Assembly: GCA_013399855.1 (NCBI GenBank)
Contig: VXAY01006251.1
Location: 611,724 to 675,723, forward strand
From: Oxyruncus cristatus
Taxonomy: Eukaryota; Chordata; Aves; Passeriformes; Cotingidae
DNA length: 64,000 nucleotides
Direction: 5' to 3'
Below the pieces are notes generated by a model. It was not told the DNA's origin. It was given only the letters and a program-made list of their open reading frames with translations, and did no database searches. The position numbers were made by a program, and so were the translations under genes. Positions within the stretch are counted from its first letter, which is position 1. Every line of letters begins with the position of its first letter. This document shows, piece after piece, positions 1 through 12,400 of this stretch.

Positions 1-3000
1 GCCAAAATACCTTAACCATTAGATAGCTTCATCTTACATTAGCACTTGCCCTGGAAGACACTGGCTTGAGCCACAAAAAAGATTTACTTGAGGTATTGCA
101 GGTATTTCTATAATCCTCAGTCACTGAGGGTGGCTCCTGATTAGCTCAGATGTTGCCTTTTGCTGTCTTTTTATTCATTTGTGCAGTTTCCTTCTGGCTT
201 ATTGGGTGCTTCCTGACACCTGATAGGCACAGACCGAATGTAAAGTGCACGCACAGCAAACCAAACCCATCGACCTTCCCTGCCTGGTCACTGAGGAATT
301 CCGGTGGCTCCGGGAGCTGTGCGGGCAGGGAGCCAGCACAAGAGCGTGGCAGTCAGCTAACACTCAAATACATTGTCACTCCTGAGTGGTGGTCCCTTTA
401 GGAATCCCACTGATGAGGAAGGGAGATGTCCAAAAGGATCCGCTTGTTATGAACTCATCTCGGTAAAAGTAAAATATTTGGGAAATCAGGCATGGATGAA
501 GTTGGAAGAAAGAGAGAGCAGATGCAACACAGGCTAATGGAGTGGTACATTAGTCTACAGCAGATAGAGAAGATCTACTGGCAAAGATGGACTGGTCAGA
601 TTTCAGCACATGAAACCCTGCGCTTAAGAGGCCTTTCTCATGTGGGAGATCACTTTGCAGGGATGAGTCATGAAAGACTCTAAGCAGGCATCCTCCAAGC
701 CAACAAGCTCTGGAAGACAGTCTCTGCAACACCAAAAGAAGAAGAGATGCCCACCAGCCAAAGTATTGTCCCAGATGTTTCAGAGCCCAGTTCAAATGCT
801 TTCCCTGCTGGGTTGAGGGATGTTTTTACGCAGGGCACGGTGCCTCCTTCCTACTGCAGCACTTCTCCAACACTCACAAGGCTCTTGCACAGTGAGAGGT
901 CACCTTCAGGTGCCCTACTCCAGGAAATGGAGGGAATTGCTCTTCAGCTTCTCGCCTTCCAGAAGAGTCCTGCAAACACTGAGCTACTGGACAGCTCCAT
1001 AGGTGTGTTTTGTGACAAAAGGGTGGCTTGGATAAGATCTCCAGGAAAGAGTTTATGGTAACAAATCCCAGGTGTGAGCAGGTACTTCTACATCGCAGAG
1101 CTAAGTGTCCGTATCTTTTTGCAGGTCCCTGCTACTCTCCTCGCCATTTCCTGGAGGGCAACTTAGGTGATTGCTCCTTGTTGTCTTTGGTGAATCCCAC
1201 TTTTACATGTCCAGCTCTCCCAGAATCTGCACAGGACTCAAATAAGAACTGGATAGGGAAACATAAGAGGTAAAGCCCTGAAATACTCAGCCCTGCAGCC
1301 TCTGAATCCTCTCTATCTGGGCAATGCATGTCACCCAGGTGGGTAATTACCATTACCTTTTGACTGGTTAATAGAACACTGTGGAAGAAGAAGTCTTTCT
1401 GCACTGATATTTCCTCTTCACTGGGAAGAAGAGATAGGGAAACAGAAAAGTAGCAGATTTTAGGTAAAAAATGGACAGTACCTCTTCATAGCCCAGGGAA
1501 AAAAAGAACAATGAAAAATGTGTCCTCAGGAAAGGAAAGAAATTTCTGAAATGGCTTTTCTGGGACTTAAATGGCTGAGACAGAAGGAGAAAAATGAACT
1601 ATCCTCCTAAGTAGACAAGTCAGATATGCAGATAGTTTCTTGTAAAAATGAAAGGTTTGATACAGTTGATGGTTGATATATTTCACTCAGAAATGTTCAG
1701 ATACATAATGAAACTTTCAAGGTACTTCTAATAGAACATTAAGAGTCTTTCTGGGTAAAACATTGAGATGTTACACCTCATTGTCTCAAAAAGGAAGCCT
1801 GAAAGTGAATGCATTTTGCTAGGAATACCTGTAATGCACTTTTGCATTATTATAATGTAACCACAGTGCAGGAGACTAAACCTGGTCTAAGTTGATGCCT
1901 TAAGCCCCAAAAGTTTTTTTAGTTTTCGAATTTTTTATAAGCTTTTTAAGTTTTATAAGTAGTAGAAGTAGATTAAAGCTTAAAGGAGTGAAATCTTTTC
2001 TGTCCAAGCCTTGATCTCTGCCTAAGGGCTTAACAGGAGGAGGTTAAATCAGAGAAGGCACGAAGAGCAATAGTAGGCCCAGTTATATCAGCAGCAAAAT
2101 CCAATGTCTTTACAAATAATAACCATGGAGGGATCAGTCTCTACAAGTCTTGCCCAGTCCTCAGTCAGCCTAAGACAAATGCTGAACTGTATTGCGATGT
2201 CCAGTGTCTAAATGGCTTTGAACAGCTTGGCCGAAAGAACGACTGAGCCAAAAAATGTCATCAAAAAATGTCCCTAGAGAAAGTCACCAGACACTGCATA
2301 TTTTCTTTCTCCCCTGCACCACAGATGTACCAATACATGCTCACATGCATGCACCAAATATATAGACAGAAAAGAAAAAGGACAAACGCACATAACAAGA
2401 TCCTTTACAATCAGGAACCATATTCTGGAGTCTTCATTCGGTCCAGAGAAGTGGTGTGGCCCCAAGTGACTAAAGCCTGAAAAAGATCTCAGGCCAGAAA
2501 GAAAACAGCGGTGCAAAGAGCTGTCCCAAATTTTCTTAGAAAAGGACCATTTTTATCATGCATTTGGACTGTGCATGGTAAAGGCCAGTGCACCTGGGCT
2601 CCTTTTGCATTGGGGGTCTGCAGCAGAAACCATGGGCGTCTTGCATGTTTGCTTCGGATACTCCACACGCACAGCTCCAACAGCTGAGCAAATCACAGGC
2701 ATATTTGAAATGGAGGGATGGGGCTGAAAGGGGGAAGCTGAGAAGTTATTTTTTTTTATTTCAGGCAAAATATTTTAATGTTTTTTGTCTATTTTTTCCA
2801 TGCAGAAATATTAGCTTTGCTTGCCTGCAGGAACAGTTTCAGACAACTTCTAAACTTGCTCCTAAGTTCTCCATTCTGATCTTGCTGTATTGCTGAAAGC
2901 AACAAGACATGGCAGGAATGAATGACACCCATTTGGCTCCAGGAAACTTTGTTGTCTGACTTTCCCACTGCATTTGTGCCAGGAGAGGTTTGTGCATCTG

Positions 3001-4082
3001 AGATGAGAGCAGCTCCCTAAGCAGATTTTTACCTTGGGGGAGTGATGAGCTGGATGTTACCAGCAGAGGAGATTGTGCAACTCAGCAGATACCAAATCAC
3101 AGAAGTGAGGTGGGAAAAGTCACTGGAACTTGTCCATGTCACGTAGACTAAAACATCTGATCATCTAAGAAGTTAAGTCAAACATCCTAGGAAAAAAACG
3201 CAGAGGCAGGTACAGCTAACAAGACAACTGGTAATTCAGGAGACATTGCAGGATCTCAAACAGCTGAAGTGGCCAGGGTATTAGTCCAAGCAGAAGACAT
3301 CCAGCAAATAAGAATGGGCACACTTCAGTAGGCCAATGGAATGGAGAGACTGAGGAGGGGTTAGCTGGACCTTCTGTTGGACATGGCACTGTGAACATGT
3401 TTTCCAGAACAATGCAGCTCCCCTCTGACCCCAGCAGAGCTCAGATGAAAAATCTCCTGACACCCATTTTCCATAACTGTCCATGGAGTGGCAGCACCGT
3501 CTGACCAGTAATCAGCAACTGAGGGGTCAACGGTAAGGAACAGACAGACCCCTGCTCTGAGAGAGGAAGAAGGGAAGGAAGAGAGAGGGATCAGGACCTT
3601 CAAAAGAGCACAGGTATTAATTTGGAGGCCAGAGTGCAAATGCTGAGATGAGCATAGGAATTGAGGCTGGGAGATAGCTGTGCAACCTGGAAGGTTACAG
3701 TGCAGAGTGACAGTGACATCCGGTCCCATTGAAATGAAGAAGCTGCTCCCACCTTAGAAATGTACCATTGCAGAGCAGCTGAGGGCTGGAGAAGACACTG
3801 CAAGTCTCACGCAGCCGGCCCTGCTGAGAACAGATGCCGGTGGCTGACGAGCCTTCCTCCAGCTCTAAGTTTCAAAAGCACTAGCTGTGTTGCCCGTGTT
3901 TTGCCCATGTATTTGAGGATCAGGGAGGCATTTGGCCCCATTAACCTTTCAGTGGTATGAAAACTGCAAAGCAAAAGGATAGCTGGAATTCTTCCTCCCA
4001 TGCACACTGACCTACGGCAAAGTCATCTGAACACACGGGTGTGTGGAGACATGGTGAGGGCTGACGTGGAGGAATTGCTCAG
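1..4082. other. Upstream non-coding sequence
   Basis: No gene, RNA gene or clear repeat is visible on either strand. Open frames are short, unrelated to families I know and often lack an ATG. Composition is ordinary for avian intergenic or intronic DNA, with an AT-rich patch near 1910-1980. It could be the upstream intergenic region or an intron following a non-coding first exon of AHNAK2. Confidence 0.5.
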
Positions 4083-4534
4083 GATACAACACAGACCTGC
4101 TGGAGCGGGTCCAGAGGAGGGCACAAAGATGATGAGAGGGCTGGAGCATCTCTCCTATGAAGACAGGCTGAGAGAGCTGGGGTTGCTCTCCAGGGAGACC
4201 TTACAGCACCTTCCAGCACCTAAAGGGGCTCCAAGAGAGATGGGAACTGACTTCTAAGGAGGGCATGTAGTGATGGGACAAGGGGGAAAGGTTTTAGACT
4301 AAAAGACTAGATATAAAGAAGTTTTTTGCAATGGAATTGGTGAAATACTGGAACAGGTTGCCCACAGAGGTGGCAGATGCCCCATTCCTGGAAGTGTTCA
4401 AGGTCAGGTTGGATGAGGCTTTGAGCAACCTGTTCTAGTTGAAGATGTCCCTGCTCATTGCAAGGGGTTGGACTATATGGCCTTTAAAGGTCCCTTCCAA
4501 CCTAGTCACTTCACTATTCTCTGATTCTTTGATA
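4083..4534 (+). mobile_element. CR1 LINE, 5'-truncated, 3' end present
   Basis: The sequence matches the avian CR1 3' region: CTGGAGCGGGTCCAGAGGAG, the AGGGCTGGAGCATCTCTCCT region, GAACAGGTTGCCCACAGAGG, the GGAAGTGTTCAAGGTCAGGT region, and a GGTCCCTTCCAACCTAGTCA end followed by a decayed TGATTCTTTGA tail. It is heavily substituted and cannot encode a functional reverse transcriptase. The short open frame over 4000-4257 is just this element. Confidence 0.92.
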
Positions 4535-7500
4535 CCTGTAGGAAGGATATTTCTAGCCCTTACTTTCTGGTAGCATTTATATTTTTGGGAAGGCTGTGGT
4601 GTTATTGTGCAAATCGACGAGCTGTGCCCTGCTCTCACCCTGCCATTGTGCTCCTGCTCAGGCTGCCCTGCTCCAGCCATGCAGAGGGAACATGGTGTGC
4701 CTGGACAGAACCATAAATCCTACTGGAGGGGTCTCAGCTGTGAAATGAACTAGATCACATGTCCAGAGAAGGAAGTTTCTAACAATAAGCCAAAGTTGCT
4801 CTTGAGAAAGCACATACAGAGATAACAGAAATACAAGCTCCTTTGAAGATCCATCTTCACTTGTGCTGCAGTGTTTGGAAGAGTTGAACTGCAAGAGAAA
4901 GAGGAAATCAAACAAAAGAAGTAGGACATGATGTAGAAAAATAAATATGCATCTCAGAACAATTTCAATCTACCCATTATTCGAGTCGTCAAGATCCAGA
5001 ACAGATGCGTTGACTCAGCTTTAACAATGTAAAAGTGCAGCCTCCTCAGCTAGGTTCAGCTGTCCAAACAAAGGCAAGTGGTGCTCTCTGAGGTGACCAT
5101 GATATCCAGCCTTGCCTTGGCTGACCTCTCTGGAAGGGGACAAGTTTATCCTGGGTCCTGTGTCAGGTCTGCCAGACCCATACAGATGTCTAGGAGCCCT
5201 AAGGCAGCTGGATGGGCACTACGTACCCATGTGCACACAAGGAAATGGAGAAACTGGACCAAACCCATCTTCCAGGCTCTCTGTGCAGTAACTGAGAGGT
5301 GCGTGCATCTTCAACACTGGTTGCAGAGAAATCTCCCCTCAGAGGTGCATTTCTCTTTACAGAGACTGATAAAAAATACTTGAAGAGTGACTTGCACTGT
5401 ACGTGTCCCTCTTTGAAAATTAAAGACACTTCAGTTATTCCCTTCCTTAGTCATGCAAACATGCTCCCCCCACCACCTCCCTTTTGGGTCTTGATAGACT
5501 CAGTGGGAAACAAAGAGCCCAGAAATACCACACCACCAAAATTCTTCTGATAAGGGATGACTTTGCCTTGCTCTGGGACACTGCTCAGCTGGTGGCCTGG
5601 TCAGGCCTTGCAGCTCTGCCACACCATGGCCAACTCAGCCTGGTCTAGGGGACATGACAAGCAGTGAGGGGACACAGACCAGCATGGCTGCACAGCAGAT
5701 GGAAAAAGGTTCCCGGACAGGCAGTTTTCCCAAACCACATCCCACCAGGGTACTTGCACCAGGGGCTGCTCCTCCCCTGCCCCAACCCTTCTGGGGTATG
5801 AAATGTCACGAGAAAGGTCTGGTATTGTCTTTTTATCTTATTTTTGTTCACAGCCCCTGAGGGAGTGTTAGCACATTGCAACTGCTTTACCCTACTCCTC
5901 TGTCATCTGTGCATATTTCCATGACACACTTTCCCTGAGGCCATCAGACCCAGCTGCCAGCCCTGAGGGCTTCTCCACCTGGCTAAACGTAATGAGCAAT
6001 GGAGAGAGGACATTTTCAGAGGATGAGACACTTGAATTTTACAGAGAAAGGGTGTGCACAGAGAACTGCAGTGTTAGTCCTATTCACAGGTTGAAAATGC
6101 TTGCAGAGAGTAGCAGGAAGGCTGGGAAGAGCCTAGGGAAGACAGGCTGAGCTTTGCCCTGGCAGAGGTTGGCCAGCAGGTCTGTGTGCATTTCCAAATC
6201 TTGGTCCTTTCCATTAGCACCTCAGATAACCCCATGTTTCAGCAGCAACTGCCACTGTGGTGACATCTGGTCCAAGAGCAAGGAGCTGCTGATTTATGGC
6301 CATTTCATTCATGAAGGGGCTGTCACCTTCCCTCCATCTGCATTTGTGAACACTCTGACGGAATGCATTCAGGAAGAGATATAGACCTTTCCTAATGGTG
6401 TCAAATATCTTCCTATGCAGCTCCATCTTTATGTCTCTGGTTCTTCTGAGATAAAGAAAATGTGGATCCAAACCCTCACCCTCACAAAGCAAGAAGAGAA
6501 CTGAACCCAGACCACCTGCATGCCAGAAGAGTGTTCCGTGGAGTGGTGTGTTATGACAAAAGTGGGTGTCACCCTAAACCACTGCAGGTGGACAACCCCA
6601 AACCTGCTACCATGGATAAATTATGCTCCAAAGACACATAAAAAAGATGTCTGGAGATCCAGTCTGGGTCCTCAGATCGTGTCTGGAGCCTCAGCAGGCT
6701 CAGGAGACCAGACGGACTGACCTTCTCCCATAGGACATCTGTGGGCCCGTCCGGGAGAGATCCAATCTCTTGGGCAATAGAAATTAGGTAACTCCACAGT
6801 GTATTTGTGTTCAGCATGAGACAGCAGCCCAAGCAGAGAGCTGGGGTGCCTGGCAGCACAGTGGTGGACTAATTTCTTCACATGTCACAATTCAAGCTCT
6901 GAAGCCTCATTTAAATCTAGCCCCCAGTTATGGATCTCTTCCAGGTCCTGCCCTGCTGCTTCCTGTGCTGGATGGTGACATATTGGTGCACCCCGTATCC
7001 TGCACATTTTCTGCATTTTACAGGAATTCAATACCAATATCAGAAGCAAAAACAAAGCTAACCAAAGATGTCTGCTACAAGAAGTGTTTTGGCTTTGTAG
7101 GTGCAAACACATGGCTGAAATGAGTAAATTAGGGGATCTTCCAGCTGAGCTGTTCTCCTGTGTGTGTATGCACATGTGCTTGCATCTGCATTTCTACTTC
7201 AACTGTTGTCATCTTCACTAAATATTTTACTATGTTCAAAAGCATATTTTTAAAGGGCTTTCAACAGTAGGAAACAACACATGGATTTTTATTCCCCTGC
7301 TGCACTAAGAATAATTCACTTGTCAGATGCCACACTGCTCTCTTCATCAGCTGGTTCTGCAAATAGAGAGAAACCACATCCTATGCTCACAGAGAATCCC
7401 TGAGTCACCACTCTATGTTCTGATCCATCTTCTCCACGTTTGAGCAATGACAAGCTGAGGGCCTTGGACTGGCTCTGCTGCTCAAGGATTTATGCCATCA

Positions 7501-8992
7501 GGTACAGTCAGCAGAATATAAAGCTCAGAGATACAATTAACAAAATGTTTATCAATTGCAATTGCTGCTCCTACCCAGGTGCTGCCTCTACAGACTGTTC
7601 TGAGATGGTGCATATCCTCGTTTCAGGCAGAGCAGTTGTGACCTTACACTGACACCCTGTAGTGAAGGCTGTGTCTGTCACAGGCACTGGCCGAGCGCTG
7701 TGGCACTTGGTTAATACAGGCTGGTTTATTTAACACAGGCTTCGGTCTCATCTCTTGATCCTCTGCAATCGCTCACCTCATCACAGGCATCTGCAGTCCC
7801 ACGGACACGTGTGGTGGCATTCCTCCCACCTAGCTGTGAGGAACTGTAGGTCTGTACACCTAAGCTTGATATCTGGGCTCCCAGGGCAGTTCAAGGGGTC
7901 CAAGGGTCTACAGTCATGGAGTCAAGACCGTAGGTTGCATGGTCAATACAGGCAGCGAAGTCAGGGGCACAGTCTCTTAACAGCCACAAATGGCTGGATG
8001 ACTGTAGTCCTTTGGCAATGGGACACAGGATTAAGCTTTTATTCTGTAGACATCTAGAACCATGGGAGTTGAACCCTGACCTCACAAGTCCACAGACCCT
8101 ACTTCATAGGGAGTCATCTTTGAGGCACCAAAATGCCACAGTCCTGGTTGGGCCCAGCTAATTGGGTGTCATGGGGGTTATGCTCCTCAAGAGGAATTAA
8201 AGGATAGGGATTATCTAAGGTGGGTGCCATAAGCAGTACAGCCGCACGTGTTGCCTTCCTTGACGTAAATGCCAAGGAAGCCAACTCTAGCATGAAGCCT
8301 TGAAGTCCCTTCCTACCCTGTGCTCCTCACCAATACCACTGCCATACTCACAGTCAGAAAACAGGGGCGATGGTATGGGCAAATTCCCTGTCTTTGACAG
8401 CACTGGCCTCCTGGTTTACTCTGGTTACTCTTGTTTTCTCCTCAGCTCCCACTAGATTCAGGGAAACTTGTCCCTTTGATCTCAGTGACCACTGGATCAG
8501 GCCTAATGCACATTCTTGCACAGCAGCTGGTTTTGGCCCCAGGCTGGTTGAATGTGGAATGGGCAGCATGATTTCCATGTTTTGTAAAAACTACTAATGA
8601 AATGTCTGAGCATCATAGTAAGTTCAACACAGAAAGTCTGATATATACCTTGTTCTTCTTCATCCTTGGCAGTACTAAGTAGTTGGCCATGAATACAAGC
8701 TCATTTCCAAGATGTGTCCCAAACCCCTTCCTCTGATGCGTATCCAGGGTTTAAGTATGTGATTTTAAGCATATGAGTGGGATCTCCTCTGCTAGCTTAG
8801 GGGTGGTTGGGTCGGGCCTTGCCTCGCAGGGAAGTTAAAATCCCGGTGTCTGCTCACCCTTCTTGCATGCTTCCCCGTGTTTTCCCAGGGAAGCATGCAG
8901 AATACTGCTCCTCCTGGCTCTCTCCATCACTGGGAGGCTGCTGTGCTCTCGTGTCAGTGTGGCCTCTCAGCTGGAGCCTGGGGAGTGCAGCA
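4535..8992. other. Upstream non-coding sequence with one doubtful LTR-like block
   Basis: No gene is recognisable. Several 80-100 codon open frames occur on both strands but carry no domain or splice context I can support. The block at 7676-8250 is listed separately as a possible LTR remnant. A CRE-like TGACGTAA lies near 8261. Confidence 0.45.
7676..8250 (-). mobile_element. Possible decayed LTR-like element
   Basis: The block opens with TGTCACAGG, a TG end typical of LTRs. On the minus strand it contains two AATAAA signals, at about 7726-7731 (AAATAAACCAG) and 8039-8044 (GAATAAAAGC). The style resembles avian LTR U3/R sequence, but I cannot name a family. The second boundary and target duplications are not evident. 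It may be ordinary unique sequence. Confidence 0.22.
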
Positions 8993-9100
8993 GCCAATCG
9001 GGCAGCCTGGCAGCCCTGGCATCCTTCATCAATCTCCCTAAGTGTCTTCAGACTCCGTTAGGAACATCCACACCACTCCTCCTCTCTCTGCAATGACCTG
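8780..9100 (+). promoter_or_regulatory. Candidate proximal promoter with CCAAT box upstream of AHNAK2
   Basis: AGCCAATCGG at 8993-9002 is a close match to the NF-Y (CCAAT) consensus. It lies about 370 bases upstream of the start codon. I see no TATA box at the expected distance, and the block is only slightly enriched in CpG. It could be a TATA-less promoter, or a chance motif if transcription starts further upstream. Confidence 0.25.
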
Positions 9101-9251
9101 AAGCTACAGCTCTGCAAGCAGTGATCAGTGAGGCATAATGCAATGCAGGGCAGCCCAGAATAATCTGGTTGGCATCCAAGGATGTATATTCACTGAGAGC
9201 CTGAGGAGTGTGTCAGCATTTAGTTTCAGTCTCGCTGCACTTTTCCTGCAG

Positions 9252-9369
9252 CACAGAATCACAAAGTCTCCGTCTCCTCCTCGGGATTAGGACTGATCCT
9301 TCACCAGGAACCTCTGAAAAGACAAAGTTTTCCTCTCTTGTTATTGCTGTACCACCATAATCTACCAAG
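9252..9369 (+). other. AHNAK2: Probable 5' untranslated part of the first AHNAK2 coding exon
   Basis: A good acceptor, CGCTGCACTTTTCCTGCAG, ends at 9251. The 118 bases from there to the start codon contain no ATG. Upstream of the acceptor several ATGs occur (for example at 9093), which argues for a spliced leader. If so, at least one non-coding exon lies further upstream, inside or outside the window. An unspliced leader starting near 9100 is the alternative. Confidence 0.4.
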
Positions 9370-9424
9370 ATGTGTGACTGCTTTCATCTAGTTCTTCCTA
9401 ACTGGCCAGGATCTCCAGCCAGTG
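9370..9424 (+). CDS. AHNAK2: AHNAK2 first coding exon (residues 1-18 and first base of codon 19)
   Basis: The exon encodes [19 protein letters not shown] recall a nearly identical N-terminus in human AHNAK2. An in-frame TAA at 9358-9360, four codons upstream, makes ATG 9370 the natural start, and position -3 is A as in a good Kozak context. The exon should end at 9424, before GTGGGC, in phase 1. The leftover G then completes Gly19 with the GT at 57989-57990. This keeps 24 residues up to the Leu of SGRQL, the human length as I recall it. A competing donor at 9422 would also keep frame but be one residue shorter. Cys2 and Cys4 could be lipid-modified, but that is inference. If the donor is ignored, the frame runs into intron sequence and stops at 9552. 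Confidence 0.88.
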
Positions 9425-12400
9425 GTGGGCTTACATTTTCTATACTTTTCTGTATTCTGCTTCTGCTTTCCTGTGCTCTGCTCTCGCCGCGACTCAACCT
9501 GCCAGGCAAACCCTGCAGCTGCTGGGGTGTGGCTTTCTCTGATGCTGCATGAATCAGATAAGGAAAAATAGAGCTAAGAAAAGCCTGTCCTTTACCTCCT
9601 CTAAACTTTCCTGCATTATGTTGAAGCTGTGCTTAAAGAAACCTTTGACTCTGTAAACAAATTAAATTCAGCTGTGTCTAACTTACCTCTTTCGGGTTGC
9701 ATGCCTTAAATCACGAGCTTGCCCTTCATTTCTCACAGCAATTAGGAAGCAAGTAGCAGGAGTCAGTGCATGATACAGCCCACCTGGCATTTACAATAGC
9801 TAAAGCTGTGCTATGTAGTGTATGTTTGCAAATTCAATGAGTCCTATGCTCTGTATTCGGTCTGTTGGCTGGACAACACGGCACTCTGGGAGAAGGGCTT
9901 TTTTTTTCCTGGGTTTCCCTACTGCAGAGCAGAAGGAAACTAGCAATTTAACCTAGTTTTTTTTAAAGGGGAAAAGATACACATTGTAATGCAAAATATC
10001 ACTGAAGCAGAACAGTGATGACTGGAGGAATGAGTCAAAGGAGTAATGAACACCAGTTCTTAGCTGGCACAAGAGTATCAATAAATTACAAATCTGCTCT
10101 TTAGTTTATGCAGAGATTGACCTGTTTTAAAATAAGCAACTTGTAGTTTTAAAGTTGTGTCTACAAAAATGCCAAGAATCTGAAATTTCTACAGTATCTT
10201 TTTCTCCCTAAAATATACAAAAAGCTGTGTTTATCTACATTCTGCAATAAATTTCCTCGCTATTTATTCTTCTAGAAGAAGTTATAATCTACAAAACACA
10301 GTCTGTAAACATTTTGATAGCCAAAAGTAGAGAGTTTTTTTTAAAAAAAAAAAAAAAGTCTGATTATTTCTGCTTTCTTTTGTAAATGGTTAGGATTATA
10401 TTTTCCAAAACAATGGAAAGTCAGAAATTGCTTGTCAAACTCCCAGTCTCCTATTATTGTCTAAGTTGACTTGTCTAAATCAAGGAGATAACTTAAGGAA
10501 CAAGTCATACCTCTCCACCCAACAAAAGATACAGTCCAACCCCCTGCTTGTTACCTGGTGTTTAGATTAACTAATTCAATTGCTATAAGGTTATAGCAAA
10601 ATGTTTTAGGACTATACTTTGACAGTATTTTAATATGATTTATTCAAAATATATTTGACACAGTTTTGGTGAAAATATTTTCTTTTATAAATGTGACTTT
10701 TCCAGTAGTATAATTTTCTTAATGCTTGTCTGCCTGCATAGATTTACTTATTTAGCAAACAAACTAGTTTTGTGGCTCTTACGACTCTTACTGTTTATCA
10801 CATCAGAGACATTCTTGGAACTTTTGGGTGCTACCTAATAGAAACAAATAAAATGAGAACACTAACAGAGCACTCCACAGAACCAACCTCCAGGCTTTCT
10901 TCACGGATCAGCAAAAAGGTTTGGGTTGGATTTATTTTTTTTTTTTTTTTGGCTAAGGAATCAAAACTCTACCGTGTCATGAACATGGGTTGTTATTTCT
11001 CTGGTACCAGTTTTCTGGTGGTGTTAAAGGATGCTGTGGTGGGTCACACACATGGGGAGCATCTTCTGCACTGGGTCATGCCCCAGCATCAACTGGATCC
11101 CAGTACCTGGGAGGTGCAGAGCAGGAGCAGGGCCATGGCGCCTACAGCAAGGTTTGTGCTGGGAAAGGATGAGACAGGGAAAGAAGGCTGCATGTGAAAT
11201 TTGAGAGGCATCTGTTTTCCAAACAGTTATTGCTGATGTTTCTTGACAATGGGTAATCTCACCCTCAGAGGTCAGGGCGTGGCAGGGAAAAGCAGCTCTG
11301 TTTTCCTCAGACAGGTAGGCTGGCTGGCTGCCCAGGCATGTGATATGGGTTTGAGAAAGGAGTATCAGCATGGTGATGAGGCAGGCTCATCCCAACAAGG
11401 GTGGGGGAAACCACACCATGAATCCCACATCAAGCAGTGCATATTAAATGCCTCGTTTCCTCCACAGCATGGAAGGAAGGCTGGTTAAAAATAGGCTCAT
11501 TTTGTAAGCTGCTGTCTCTGCTGGCTATATTCATCTGCCCTTGCTTTAGGTGAGTGTCATGATGACACAGGTGAGAAATAGATAAACAAAAATTTGCCGG
11601 TTTTCTTTATTAGCCAGGCAAGCACAAGCATGCACTTGAATCTGACATCTGGAAGACGCTGGGAGCATTTTGCAGTTGTTGATGAACATGTTTTTCATGG
11701 ATAATTTTTGAGTCAGAACAACAAGAAGTAGGAGAAGAGAACATCTGCATCAGCAAACTGTGGCAATTGGCCAAATCCCAAAATATAAAGGTCTTTCTGG
11801 CACAAATGTTTTCTAAACCTATTCTTTACCTTGTTTGGGGGCGTCATCTAAATCCTCAGAAGCTAACGGCCATTTTAGAAGACCCCATTCAGTAAGACAC
11901 TTGAGCAAGTGTGCAGGGCCTCCTGATTGCCACTGGATTGGAGCACAGAGTCAAAGCAAAACACGTGCCTTAGCCCTTTGCCAGAACGGGCACCTGAACC
12001 GCAAGATTGCTGCTTCTCTGCTGACGGGTTCATCTTTGCACTGTGTGAGAATAACAAGTGGGTTCCTGAGATCAGTTGGAGCTGTGAAAGTTCCTGAGCA
12101 GGACTCCATTGCAAGCTGTAACATCCTGAAAAACACTAAAAGCCCAGTGAAATCCCTTTTTCTCTGATCTTATCTGCCATGCCAAAGGCTGAGTGTCCAT
12201 TCCATCTTATGAGCTGCTGAGTATGGTCCACAAATTTTGAGGATCTAAAACAAAATGCCAGCGCAGTTGCATTTTTTTCTTAGAAATATTTTCTCAAGAT
12301 GTTTGTCTATGAGCTTTAACAGCATCCATTCCAGCCCCATTACGAGACAAACAAAACCTGTAGGAGCCAGACCCCCAGCTCGGGTGAGGAACACTCCCCT

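Noticed and set aside
9425..9552. Continuation of the MCDCFH frame to a 60-residue protein
   Set aside because: The extension is hydrophobic low-identity sequence beyond a donor. The conserved SGRQL continuation is found at 57989 in the right phase.
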